Source: Nostoc sp. NMS7
Lineage (GTDB): Bacteria > Cyanobacteriota > Cyanobacteriia > Cyanobacteriales > Nostocaceae
NCBI RefSeq assembly: GCF_017115085.1
Contig: NZ_JABXKJ010000093.1
Span: 1-64,000, forward strand
Length of the DNA: 64,000 nucleotides
Direction of reading: 5' to 3'
How positions within the stretch are numbered: position 1 is the first letter of the stretch; every line of letters begins with the position of its first letter. The notes under the pieces were generated by a model that was not told where the DNA came from, did no database searches, and saw only the letters and a list, made by a program, of their open reading frames with translations. The position numbers and the translations under genes were made by a program. This document shows positions 56,922 to 64,000 of this stretch, in pieces.

Positions 56922-58906
56922 AATTCAATTTCAATGGTCAAGCTGCGAATCTTTCCTGTATCTGTCTCAGCTTTATCTGCAACTTCCAGAGTCCAGGTTC
57001 CTTGGGGATTTTTACCTTTAAAGGCAGCAAGTTTAAGGGTGTTTACCTCATCATAAGTTGTTTTAATATTATCTGTACCTCCACCCTGACGATCGTGCAG
57101 AATGATCGGAAGTACGCCTATTTGCACTGGGGGAAGGAGAGTAACTACAAGATCACCAATAAAAGTATGCTCAATGTCTACATTAACTTTGATGGATTTG
57201 ACAAGGCTGGTATTAGCGATCGCCAACGATAATGTTGATGTTTGTAAGTCGTTAATCGGGATATCTTGGACTGCTTTGAATATGCTAATGGGCGATCTCT
57301 GAGTCGGCTTGGCCAATTCTACAGCTTTGAGAGCATTCATTCGACCGTAACCGTAGAAAGGGCTGCGACCATTTGTATCATATTTACCTCCAGATGGATC
57401 AATGCGATCGCTAGAGCGTTTAATAATATCTCGCACTTCCTCCCAACGCAGATTTGGGTTTCTGGCAATAATCAGGGCTGCTACACCGGCTGCACCTGGA
57501 CAAGAACTAGAAGTTCCGCCGAATTCGTTTGTGTAGTTACCTGCGGCCTCACCCAGATTCCGATTACCGGAATTATAACCCAGTACACCAGAGCGATCGC
57601 TTGTCCAAATTCCAGGGGTTTGAGAACTATCGCCATTGTTGCTGGGGAAGGCGCACCACACCGCCTGACCAAAGTCACTGTAAGGGCTTCTGGTACCGAA
57701 GTCGTTACAAGCTGCCACCGCAATCACCTTTTGGTAGCTGGCGTAGCCGTCGTTATCCACGCTTTCGTTACCATTGCCAGCCGCGAATAAAATTACACAG
57801 CCTTTGCCGTTACGCCCTTTATTGATTGCAAAATCTATAGCAAGTCGTGTAGAGTCAGGCAGAGGTACTTTCTGGTTATGTACAGGATCGTTTGGTTCAA
57901 ACCAAACACCATCTGCTGGCCCCCAGCTACAAGAAATCACATCAGCACCATTTTGAGCCGCCCAAATAAAAGCATCTGCTTCATCCTGCGAACCCAGCGC
58001 CGAAGCTAAACGAATCGGCATCAGCTTTGCCCCCGGTGCCACACCAGATGCACCAAAGTTCCCGTTTGCACAAGCTACTCCTGCACAGGCTGTCCCGTGG
58101 TTATTGTCGTTTCCCGGCGTGGGATTGTTAGTTTTACGTGTGACATCACGCGGGGCAACAATTTTTCCAGAGGAACGGAACTCTTCATGATCCAGATCCA
58201 CACCGTCGTCAATTATTGCAATTATCGTCCCTGTGCCGTCGCTTAACTTCCAAGCTGCCTCGACGTTGGCATGGGCGTTGATTACCTTACCATTAATTGT
58301 TGTTTGCTTTAAGTGCCACTGCTGCGGGAAAACCTGCCGTTGGCGTGATTCACGCACTAGTTCAGGATGGCACAGTTCAACCGATTCTTGATTCAGAAGT
58401 CTCTCGGCGATGTCAAAGACGGCTATACCAGTATTTGCAGGTGCATTGACAAAGTAAGCATTTCGTGCATATTCAAGTTGGCGTTTAATTGTTAAGCCGT
58501 AACGTCCTAATACCTCCTCGTAGACGCTTAACTCCTCTTGGTTATCGAATTTAACAAAGAGGTTTTCGGTGTAGACTACAGGTTGTTTGGATAGTGGATC
58601 GATCAGAACACGTCCGGCAAATTGGACTTCAGACTCTTGATTGAGAATTTCACGGGCGCGATCGCGCAAAGCGACATCCTCAGTCGGAACTTTCGCTCGC
58701 AAAATTTCCACACCCGCTTGCCGAAACCGCGTTACTAACTCGAATTGATTAAGGATACTACGAGCTGGGGGTGACATCGGTGCAACTTCAAATGGTCTGC
58801 CACCGACAAGATTACTGCGGCTTTCGGTACGCACTACAACGTGTTCGTTACTAATCGCAAGTTCATACTGTTGGCCGTTCTGTCCACCATAGCGAACCTG
58901 AACCAT
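56918..58906 (-). CDS. prcA: Calcium-dependent subtilisin-like protease (PrcA type)
   Basis: 662-aa serine protease of family S8, the length of the Anabaena PrcA protein. About 1-200 is a prodomain-like region of unknown fold. The catalytic triad reads Asp in GTIIAIIDDGVDLDHEE (about 231), His in NNHGTACAGVACA (about 268) and Ser in FGGTSSSCPGAAGVAAL (about 470). About 555-660 is a P/Homo-B domain (LSLAIANTSLVKSIKVNVDI, then TFIGDLVVTLLPP), as in proprotein convertases, which usually binds Ca. No signal peptide is visible, matching an intracellular or unusually exported enzyme. PrcA is known from heterocyst-forming strains. The symbol rests on overall similarity and length. Confidence 0.88.
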   Translation of the reverse strand: MVQVRYGGQNGQQYELAISNEHVVVRTESRSNLVGGRPFEVAPMSPPARSILNQFELVTRFRQAGVEILRAKVPTEDVALRDRAREILNQESEVQFAGRVLIDPLSKQPVVYTENLFVKFDNQEELSVYEEVLGRYGLTIKRQLEYARNAYFVNAPANTGIAVFDIAERLLNQESVELCHPELVRESRQRQVFPQQWHLKQTTINGKVINAHANVEAAWKLSDGTGTIIAIIDDGVDLDHEEFRSSGKIVAPRDVTRKTNNPTPGNDNNHGTACAGVACANGNFGASGVAPGAKLMPIRLASALGSQDEADAFIWAAQNGADVISCSWGPADGVWFEPNDPVHNQKVPLPDSTRLAIDFAINKGRNGKGCVILFAAGNGNESVDNDGYASYQKVIAVAACNDFGTRSPYSDFGQAVWCAFPSNNGDSSQTPGIWTSDRSGVLGYNSGNRNLGEAAGNYTNEFGGTSSSCPGAAGVAALIIARNPNLRWEEVRDIIKRSSDRIDPSGGKYDTNGRSPFYGYGRMNALKAVELAKPTQRSPISIFKAVQDIPINDLQTSTLSLAIANTSLVKSIKVNVDIEHTFIGDLVVTLLPPVQIGVLPIILHDRQGGGTDNIKTTYDEVNTLKLAAFKGKNPQGTWTLEVADKAETDTGKIRSLTIEIEF

Positions 58907-58997
58907 AATTTAATCTCCTGGGATATTAAAATAATAGGTCATCGCCACAAGACTAAAGAATGCGATTATAGTAGAAAATTTGCCTATTTTTTGCTCA

Positions 58998-59489
58998 TTA
59001 GTCTATTAATTCTCCTGTTTGTCGTAAGACTTGTTCATGAAGACTGCGACTCACCCAATATTGAGCAGTATTAATCATGGCATCTAGTAGGGGTTGCACT
59101 TGTGTAATTATCTTTCTATTTTTTGCTAATAAGAGAATACCTAGAGTACCACTTGCTTGTAATCCCAAACTTTGAGCTACTTGGCGTGCTTCACGTTCAT
59201 CTAACAAAATTTGTCCTTCTTCAGTTTCTAGTGCTAAGGCAATTGCTTCGCGTTCACCGTTATCTAATTCTGACGGTATATTGAGTGTTATTGTTGAAAC
59301 TGAGACAACTTGCAACCATCTGTCAGCGATCGCTTGCAATACAAATTCCGATCCGGGAAAACCTGCAACAGTCGTTTCATTATAGACAGCTTGGGGAATA
59401 ACAATTTGCCTAAATGCAGCCTGCAAGATATCAAGGCGATTAATAGCTGCAAAATTTATCAAAGGCGTAGCGTTACAAACAACGGTCAC
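58998..59489 (-). CDS. DUF3368 PIN-like toxin
   Basis: 163 aa of the DUF3368 family, PIN-fold putative RNases. Marks: TVVCNATPLINFAAINRLDI (first acid replaced by Asn-Ala in this family), VIPQAVYNETTV (Glu), LDNGEREAIALALETEEG and the acid pair in QILLDEREARQVAQSLGL. The start is a GTG at 59489, five bases after the UPF0175 stop, in the usual antitoxin-then-toxin order. The catalytic mechanism is expected to be RNA cleavage by analogy to VapC, but DUF3368 members are less well studied. Confidence 0.88.
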   Translation of the reverse strand: MTVVCNATPLINFAAINRLDILQAAFRQIVIPQAVYNETTVAGFPGSEFVLQAIADRWLQVVSVSTITLNIPSELDNGEREAIALALETEEGQILLDEREARQVAQSLGLQASGTLGILLLAKNRKIITQVQPLLDAMINTAQYWVSRSLHEQVLRQTGELID

Positions 59490-59494
59490 AATAT

Positions 59495-59746
59495 CTAAAA
59501 ACCTGCTTCAATTATCTCAATATCTTGAGCTAAATCTGCTTCATTGTAATGACGCTCAATTTTGTTTTGTCCTAAAAGTTTCTGAAATTCCCATACAGAC
59601 AAGTTAGCTAAGTGACGTGCTTGACTAAAGGTAAAAATATTCTGTGCGTACAGATGTAAAGCTAATTCCTGGCGGATAGCTTCTTCACCTTGATTTAAAG
59701 AATCAGGTGATATTTGCAAGTTTATGGGTTGGATAAATTGACTCAT
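59495..59746 (-). CDS. UPF0175 antitoxin
   Basis: 83 aa from the ATG at 59746 (the track adds two codons from a TTG). Family marks: EEAIRQELALHLYAQNIFTF, then SQARHLANLSVWEFQKLLGQ, a helix-turn-helix-like centre, and a tail NEADLAQDIEII. UPF0175 proteins pair with DUF3368 toxins throughout cyanobacteria. The promoter region lies in 59753-60000 and contains several HIP1 sites. Confidence 0.9.
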   Translation of the reverse strand: MSQFIQPINLQISPDSLNQGEEAIRQELALHLYAQNIFTFSQARHLANLSVWEFQKLLGQNKIERHYNEADLAQDIEIIEAGF

Positions 59747-59752
59747 TACCAA

Positions 59753-59996
59753 CTCGTGTTAAGTAGGGTTTATTAGTTTTATCATCAGAGTCACACTCAA
59801 GCGATCGCTACGACGGGCGTAGATGCAGCACTGGTCATACTGATTGAGTTTTGCAGTATTTTTCTTAAAGTAGCACAGTATTAATTGATCAGCGATCGCT
59901 CAAGGTTAGTAGATCGCAAACTTTCGTCAAAAGTGCGATCGCCTCACAAAATCTAGAATACAGTTGAGGCAAAAATGCCTAGACGCAAAGCCAATG
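59753..59996. other. Spacer upstream of the UPF0175/DUF3368 pair
   Basis: No gene. It contains three HIP1-type sites and the word cgctacgacgggcgtagatg, related to the dispersed word at 9998 and 16440. It should hold the toxin-antitoxin promoter. Confidence 0.5.
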
Positions 59997-60055
59997 TTTT
60001 AATTACGAATTAGTCGTTTAAGCGATCGCCACAGCAAGGAAAACGGTAGAATTGC
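59997..60055. repeat. 59-bp direct repeat, left copy (flanks orphan parD)
   Basis: ttttaattacgaattagt, cgtttaagcgatcgccacag and caaggaaaacggtagaattg match 60395-60453 with only about six differences. On the minus strand the left copy encodes AILPFSLLWRSLKRLIRN and a stop, almost exactly the C-terminal end (AILPFSRLWRSLKQLIRN) of the NB-ARC-TPR protein. It is therefore a duplicated 3' end of that gene, now separated from any reading frame upstream. Confidence 0.85.
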
Positions 60056-60139
60056 TCCGGCGTAGCCCATCGTAGACATTGCAATCTTAACTTTTGGTAT
60101 GAATCGTTTGCTACTTTAAAATAAAAAGGATGCCCAGCC

Positions 60140-60400
60140 ATGCCTAACGTCGAGAAAATAAGTGTTGCTCTCACACCAGAAATGGCTGCTTTTGTGCATG
60201 ATGCGGTGGAATCTGGCAAATATGCCAGCAGCAGTGAAGTTATCCGCGAAGCACTACGCGACTGGAAGCAAAAACGCTTGTTGCAGTTGCAGAATATTGA
60301 TGAATTACGCCGTCTTTGGCAAGAAGGAATTGACAGTAGTGCTGGGCAGTATACAGATATTGAAGCTATTAAGCAGGAAGCGCGTAGGCGTTTATTTTAA
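60140..60400 (+). CDS. Orphan ParD-type antitoxin
   Basis: 86 aa: the ribbon-helix-helix start KISVALTPEMAAFVHDAVES, then SSSEVIREALRDWKQKRLLQ, and a C-terminal tail INSSAGQYTD-like (DSSAGQYTDIEAIKQEARRR). Family length is complete. No ParE toxin follows; the stop lies inside the right copy of the 59-bp direct repeat, and behind it comes the 3' end of the convergent NLR-like gene. The toxin was probably lost, or it acts with a toxin encoded elsewhere. It is related to the ParD at 15176. Confidence 0.85.
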   Translation: MPNVEKISVALTPEMAAFVHDAVESGKYASSSEVIREALRDWKQKRLLQLQNIDELRRLWQEGIDSSAGQYTDIEAIKQEARRRLF

Positions 60401-60453
60401 TTACGAATTAGTTGTTTAAGCGATCGCCACAGCCGGGAAAACGGTAGGATTGC
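60395..60453. repeat. 59-bp direct repeat, right copy
   Basis: Partner of 59997-60055. Covers the parD stop codon and the last 18 codons of the NB-ARC-TPR gene on the minus strand. Together the copies bracket a segment of about 340 bp containing parD. Confidence 0.85.
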
Positions 60454-62784
60454 AATCGCTAACAAGCTTTGGACAAACTGACCTAACCGATGTTTCCAGA
60501 TAGCGCGAGGAGTAGACTGGCGTTGCAGGATTGCTAGATTTTCTCGAATTGTTGCTGTAGTGGGATGATTAACTCCTAACACCCTTTGGCATATTGCCAA
60601 AGCTTGGGTCAAGAGGGGTTCGGCTTCGCTGTACTGCCCTTGGCTATTGTAGAGTGCTGCTAAATTGTTCAAGCTAGTAGCGACATCGGGATGGTCGCCA
60701 GCAAACAGCCGCTTTCTCATCTCCAAGGCTTGGGTCAAGAGGGGTTCGGCTTCGCTGTACCGCCCTTGGCTTTGGTAGAGTAAAGCTAAATTGTTCAAGC
60801 TAGTAGCGACATCGGGATGGTCGCCAGCAAACAGCCGCTTTCTCATCTCCAAGGCTTGGGTCAAGAGGGGTTCGGCTTCGCTGTACCGCCCTTGGCTTTG
60901 GTAGAGTAAAGCTAAATTGTTCAAGCTAGTAGCGACATCGGGATGGTCGCCAGCAAACAGCCGCTTTCTCATCTCCAAGGCTTGGGTGTAGAGGGGTTCG
61001 GCTTCGCTGTACCGCCCTTGGCTTTTGTAGAGGAATGCTAAATTGTTCAAGCTACCAGCCACATGGGGATGGTCGCCATCAAACAGCCGCTTATACATCT
61101 CCAAGGCTTGGGTGTAGAGGGGTTCGGCTTCGCTGTACTGCCCTTGGTAATCGTAGAGTGTTGCTAAATTGTTCAAGCTAGTAGCGACATCGGGATGGTC
61201 GCCAGCAAACAGAGCTTGGCAAACAACATTTACGCATTGTTCACACCAGGGTTCTGCTAATTTATATAATCCTTGTCCCTTATAAAATTTTCCTATCCCC
61301 ATAAATACCAAAATTACTTGATCATTGGGGACTGATGCTAGAGAAATTATATGTGCCTCTCTTGCTTCCTTTATCTCTGCAATTATACGTTTACCCAGGT
61401 CTTCAAGATGGGGAACGACATCTTTGAAGAATTCGATATCCTCAAAGGTGGGTGAATCGGAAATATTTTGAGCAAGGGCTATCATAGCGGTGGCAAACTT
61501 TATTTCTAAAACTGATTTGGTTCCGCTAAAGGCCGTTATAAAATTGCGTTTAAATATTGTACCAATCACCCATTTGAAGCCTAACAATAGAAACTGTAGA
61601 GGTGGGATTTTATTTTGATGCAAGACCCTTAACTGCTCTTGCAAAAACCACCGCACTAAGGCATGAATTTTATAACATCCTTCTCTTTGTTCTACCTGTT
61701 GCAGCAAGTTGCGCCCGTAGAGTTGCATTTTAGCTTCGTTTAATTCATTTTCTGACCAAGTTAGCTGTCTTTCTTCCTGATTTTCTGCTTCCTCTCCACC
61801 TATCGCCACCCAAATAACCAAATCCCAAAGAATCAGGGCAGGAGAAAATAAACTCAAAAATCTTCCTAGTTGTTGCGCTAGTGGGTCGAGTTCTTTCCAA
61901 GTTAAAGCAAACGCGGCTTTGACTCCCAGTTGAGTTGAGTTGAGAGTTTCCCGGTGTTGTAAAGCTGACTCTTCTAATTTACGTTCTTGCAATTGCTCAA
62001 ACATCTTATCTAAAGACATTTCCGGGTCGCGTACTAAATAACCTCCAACTAACTCTATCCCCAAGGGCAAATATTCCAGACATTCACAGATTTCAGTTGC
62101 GGCTTGTGGTTTGTTGTCAACTCGCTTATCTTTTTCCCCCAACAGTCCTTTTAACAGTTCTAAGGCTTTCCCTGGTTCTTTTTGGGGCGAGAGAACATCT
62201 AAAGGAATCTCTTGAATAAAATTCGGGTCTAAATGCCGCAGTCGAGTAGTAACTAAGACTCGGAAGCGGTGAACATCGGGTACCACTTCGCGGAGGTTAG
62301 CTAGGTCGGTTACGTCATCTAACACAATTAAAATAGGCAAGGCGGAGTTAGGATATTTAGACCAACACCAGGCAACTTGTTCTTTAAGGCTTAAAAGTCT
62401 TCCTCCTAATTCTTGGGGAATCTCAAAACCAAACTGCAACCGGAAAAACTCTAAAACTTCGGCGGCGAGATTGGTTTCTCTGTCGTTAAACCAGACAATG
62501 CCGCCATAATCTTCTTGATATCGTCTCGCGTATTGGGTGGCTAATTCAGTTTTGCCCACGCCACCCATTCCCGCTATTGCTACATAGTCTCTGCGCTGCA
62601 AGTCTTCATGCAGCATTGTCAGTTCGATTTCTCGCCCGACGAAATGAATAGAACCGCGAGGGATAAATTTTGTGGGAGTTAGCTGTTTCTGCCCGTTAAT
62701 AATTTGAGTGCCAATGGAAGCTTGACCACCAGGGGCAACGTAAACACCAATTTTCTCGGCAAACTTCCCAAAGTCTTCAGGCAT
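60397..62784 (-). CDS. NB-ARC ATPase with TPR repeats (NLR-like)
   Basis: 795 aa. Residues about 5-32 form a short N-terminal segment (FAEKIGVYVAPGGQASIGTQ, then IING) instead of an enzyme domain. About 45-330 is the NB-ARC ATPase: FVGREIELTMLHEDL, P-loop VAIAGMGGVGKTELATQYAR (about 71), Walker B ALPILIVLDDVTDL (about 146), RVLVTTRLRHLDP, and PLGIELVGGYLV, the GLPL-type motif. About 340-500 is a helical region. About 510-745 holds six kinesin-light-chain-type TPR units of 42 residues, several nearly identical (SLNNLALLYQSQGRYSEAEP, LLTQALEMRKRLFAGDHPDV). A C-terminal basic and hydrophobic tail follows. NLR-type proteins oligomerise after sensing a ligand through the repeats; effector function probably lies in the neighbouring 132-aa protein. 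Confidence 0.92.
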   Translation of the reverse strand: MPEDFGKFAEKIGVYVAPGGQASIGTQIINGQKQLTPTKFIPRGSIHFVGREIELTMLHEDLQRRDYVAIAGMGGVGKTELATQYARRYQEDYGGIVWFNDRETNLAAEVLEFFRLQFGFEIPQELGGRLLSLKEQVAWCWSKYPNSALPILIVLDDVTDLANLREVVPDVHRFRVLVTTRLRHLDPNFIQEIPLDVLSPQKEPGKALELLKGLLGEKDKRVDNKPQAATEICECLEYLPLGIELVGGYLVRDPEMSLDKMFEQLQERKLEESALQHRETLNSTQLGVKAAFALTWKELDPLAQQLGRFLSLFSPALILWDLVIWVAIGGEEAENQEERQLTWSENELNEAKMQLYGRNLLQQVEQREGCYKIHALVRWFLQEQLRVLHQNKIPPLQFLLLGFKWVIGTIFKRNFITAFSGTKSVLEIKFATAMIALAQNISDSPTFEDIEFFKDVVPHLEDLGKRIIAEIKEAREAHIISLASVPNDQVILVFMGIGKFYKGQGLYKLAEPWCEQCVNVVCQALFAGDHPDVATSLNNLATLYDYQGQYSEAEPLYTQALEMYKRLFDGDHPHVAGSLNNLAFLYKSQGRYSEAEPLYTQALEMRKRLFAGDHPDVATSLNNLALLYQSQGRYSEAEPLLTQALEMRKRLFAGDHPDVATSLNNLALLYQSQGRYSEAEPLLTQALEMRKRLFAGDHPDVATSLNNLAALYNSQGQYSEAEPLLTQALAICQRVLGVNHPTTATIRENLAILQRQSTPRAIWKHRLGQFVQSLLAIAILPFSRLWRSLKQLIRN
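60600..61215 (-). repeat. Near-identical 126-bp repeats coding for TPR units
   Basis: About five units of 126 bp (42 codons) within the NB-ARC-TPR gene; the central copies (about 60720-60980) appear identical over long stretches, for example gcttgggtcaagaggggttc and ggtcgccagcaaacagccgc. Such DNA identity points to recent duplication or gene conversion, so unit number may vary between strains. Confidence 0.9.
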
Positions 62785-62942
62785 ACATAGTTAAATCTTG
62801 CTGTTCACGAGAGAACTAAAAAACCTCTCTCCAAACCTCTCTCCGTTGGCGTCAGCCTGTCGTCAGACAAGCGGAGAGAGGCTTTGAATCTTACTCCCCT
62901 TCCCTTGTAGGGAAGGGGCTGGGGGTTAGGTCACACGATAAT
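62785..62942. repeat. Hairpin-rich spacer between the NLR-like gene and its partner
   Basis: 158 bases with the inverted words aacctctctccgttgg and aagcggagagaggctt, followed by ccccttcccttgtagggaag, a common spacer repeat in these genomes. It could lower expression of the NLR gene relative to the upstream effector-like gene. No gene. Confidence 0.6.
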
Positions 62943-63341
62943 TTAAAAAGACTGATTTTGAATATTTCCTGTCCCTCCTGGCATGACAACCTGACCAATT
63001 TTATCTGCCAATTTCTCTAGGTTAGGCATAGCCAGAATTTCAGCAAGTTTAGGATTTGGTTCCGCTTTAGCTGCTGCGGCCAATTCCTGTGCAGCTTGTG
63101 CCACTTCAGGATTAGCTTTAGCAGCCGATTCAACCTCTAGTACAGCTTTGCCATAATCAAGTGGTTGCTCTGGTGCTTTCTCTATAGCAGCTACAGTATG
63201 AGGAGAATGTTTTTTGAGCGTAACGAGAAACTTGCCAGTCTTATCCAATAAAGTGCCTGTTACGTTTTCGGTTGTTTTTTCTAAGGCTTTAGTGGCAATT
63301 ATAGAGCCGATCGCGATCGCCGCAGTAGTTAAAGGTTCCAT
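62943..63341 (-). CDS. Small helical protein with a C-terminal motif shared with the NLR-like protein (effector candidate)
   Basis: 132 aa. An N-terminal hydrophobic helix (MEPLTTAAIAIGSIIATKAL, about 1-20) leads into a helical, Ala/Glu/Lys-rich body (TENVTGTLLDKTGKFLVTLK; QPLDYGKAVLEVESAAKANP; EVAQAAQELAAAAKAEPNPK). The last 24 residues read LEKLADKIGQVVMPGGTGNI and QNQSF. The N-terminal part of the downstream NLR-like protein has FAEKIGVYVAPGGQASIGTQ: the shared pattern is K.A.KIG..V.PGG...I..Q. A helical, membrane-seeking domain with a C-terminal motif mirrored at the N-terminus of an adjacent NLR is the layout of bacterial amyloid-signalling (BASS/Bell) pairs. It is the first gene of a two-gene unit. 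Function is inference. Confidence 0.7.
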   Translation of the reverse strand: MEPLTTAAIAIGSIIATKALEKTTENVTGTLLDKTGKFLVTLKKHSPHTVAAIEKAPEQPLDYGKAVLEVESAAKANPEVAQAAQELAAAAKAEPNPKLAEILAMPNLEKLADKIGQVVMPGGTGNIQNQSF

Positions 63342-63540
63342 CTGCTACTTTGACTATGTGTATCTTCTTTAGTTATTAACACACAGCTTTGGTTCTAAGC
63401 CCATGTACTTTTAAGTTTCGTAATCTGACTGTGCATTATGGCAATTAAGTTAAAAAATTGAGATTTATCTAAATATTTTCGATTTTAGACACCCCAACGT
63501 CGCTTTTCCAACTCATTGCGTCTTAACTCTAAGTTTTACG
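63342..63540. other. Spacer upstream of the effector-NLR pair
   Basis: AT-rich, no gene; should contain the promoter of the minus-strand pair (start 63341). It runs into the 20-bp array. Confidence 0.5.
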
Positions 63541-63680
63541 TCTTAAAATCACGATTTTTTTCTTAAAATCGTGATTTTTTTGTTAAAGTCATGATTTTTT
63601 TCTTAAAGTCGTGATTTTTTTGTTAAAGTCACGATTTTTTTCTTAAAATCATGATTTTTTTCTTAAAATCATGATTTTTT
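63541..63680. repeat. Tandem array of a 20-bp unit, TCTTAAAATCATGATTTTTT
   Basis: Seven exact-length head-to-tail units; variants have aagtc, gtgat or acgat in the middle, and t(c/g)tt at the start. The core aaatcatgattt is a palindrome. Same period and nearly the same unit as the array at 25577-25773. No spacers. The following 63681-63866 is non-coding and carries the word cagcattgctgtgcccctac, also seen at 43780. Confidence 0.92.
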
Positions 63681-63866
63681 GTTAAGTAAGTGGGTTAAAT
63701 TAACCACATCTGTCGTAGAGGCACAGCATTGCTGTGCCCCTACCGCGTGGTCTATTTACCTAAAAATAGCTGTAAACAAAATTTAATCTCTCTAAATACA
63801 ACATTTAATTAATTTGTAGCGAATTCTCTGCGCCCTGCCCTGCGGGAAGGTGAAGCGCTTATGCGT

Positions 63867-64000
63867 TTAAATAACATTATTAGAAGTTGAGAAAGATGTT
63901 TTATTTTCCGGCTGAGTATTTTCCCCAACTCTACTCTTTACCCCTGATTCCTGAAGTGAGATTTCAAAAAGACTACTTTTCTGAGTATCCTGAACAAATT
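63867..64000 (-). CDS. Partial ORF running off the right edge (C-terminal end)
   Basis: The minus-strand frame open at the window edge reads FVQDTQKSSLFEISLQESGV, then KSRVGENTQPENKTSFSTSN and a stop at 63867, 43 residues in all. It is polar and Ser/Gln-rich, like the disordered end of a longer protein. No family can be named and the start lies outside the window. It might be chance. Confidence 0.35.
   Translation of the reverse strand, partial: FVQDTQKSSLFEISLQESGVKSRVGENTQPENKTSFSTSNNVI

Overview
The window looks like chromosomal DNA of a filamentous, Nostoc-type (Nostocales) cyanobacterium. The palindrome GCGATCGC (HIP1) is scattered through genes and spacers. The cytochrome b6f genes petC and petA, a tocopherol cyclase, a GH57 branching enzyme, a PrcA-type calcium protease and WD40/STAND ATPases all point the same way, as do heptamer repeats (TTGGGCA type) in spacers. 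There is no rRNA, no CRISPR array, no complete insertion sequence and no sign of a plasmid or prophage. All names come from reading protein motifs; no database search was run.

Layout. 0-10 kb is mostly core or housekeeping: ilvH, a BON protein, an alpha/beta hydrolase, infC, two L,D-transpeptidases, a KDPG-type aldolase, a GlsB-like membrane protein and a tandem pair of metallophosphoesterases. 10-14.7 kb holds a Pro/Thr-rich membrane protein, two paralogous DnaJ-TPR proteins (one with a seven-blade WD40 propeller), tocopherol cyclase and tRNA-Arg(CCT). 14.8-24.6 kb is accessory: a ParD/ParE pair, a Uma2 protein, a coiled-coil protein, an AbrB-type antitoxin whose PIN toxin is cut short, and an overlapping pair of genes for a 445-aa AAA ATPase and a 1707-aa STAND/WD40 protein. 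24.6-26 kb is repeat-rich spacer with a 20-bp tandem array.

26-32 kb has an SDR oxidoreductase, tatC, a DUF3067 protein and petC-petA, then a small graveyard of toxin-antitoxin and Uma2 fragments. TatC exports Tat substrates, and the Rieske protein PetC next to it carries a twin-arginine signal anchor. 32-42.7 kb has a GH57 branching enzyme, Uma2 and VOC genes, and a chaperone block running grpE, dnaK, dnaJ, tusA, rsgA on the minus strand; the last three overlap by a few bases. At 43.1-43.7 kb lies the broken end of a large defence-type helicase.

44.6-50.4 kb is a minus-strand cluster of lipoxygenase, a P450 with an unusual I-helix, an unknown 200-aa protein and a membrane alpha/beta hydrolase. 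It reads as an oxylipin pathway: the lipoxygenase would make fatty-acid hydroperoxides and the P450 would rearrange or cleave them. 50.6-58.9 kb has a TonB-like protein, acetyl-CoA synthetase, thiC behind a TPP riboswitch, a chloramphenicol-phosphotransferase-like kinase and a PrcA-like subtilase. 59-63.4 kb has a DUF3368/UPF0175 toxin-antitoxin pair, an orphan ParD, and an NB-ARC-TPR (NLR-like) gene.

Upstream of that NLR gene is a 132-aa protein whose C-terminal tail resembles the NLR's N-terminus. This is the layout of bacterial amyloid-type signalling and is the most interesting candidate system here. A second 20-bp array of the same family as the first lies beyond it, and the window ends inside a partial minus-strand ORF.
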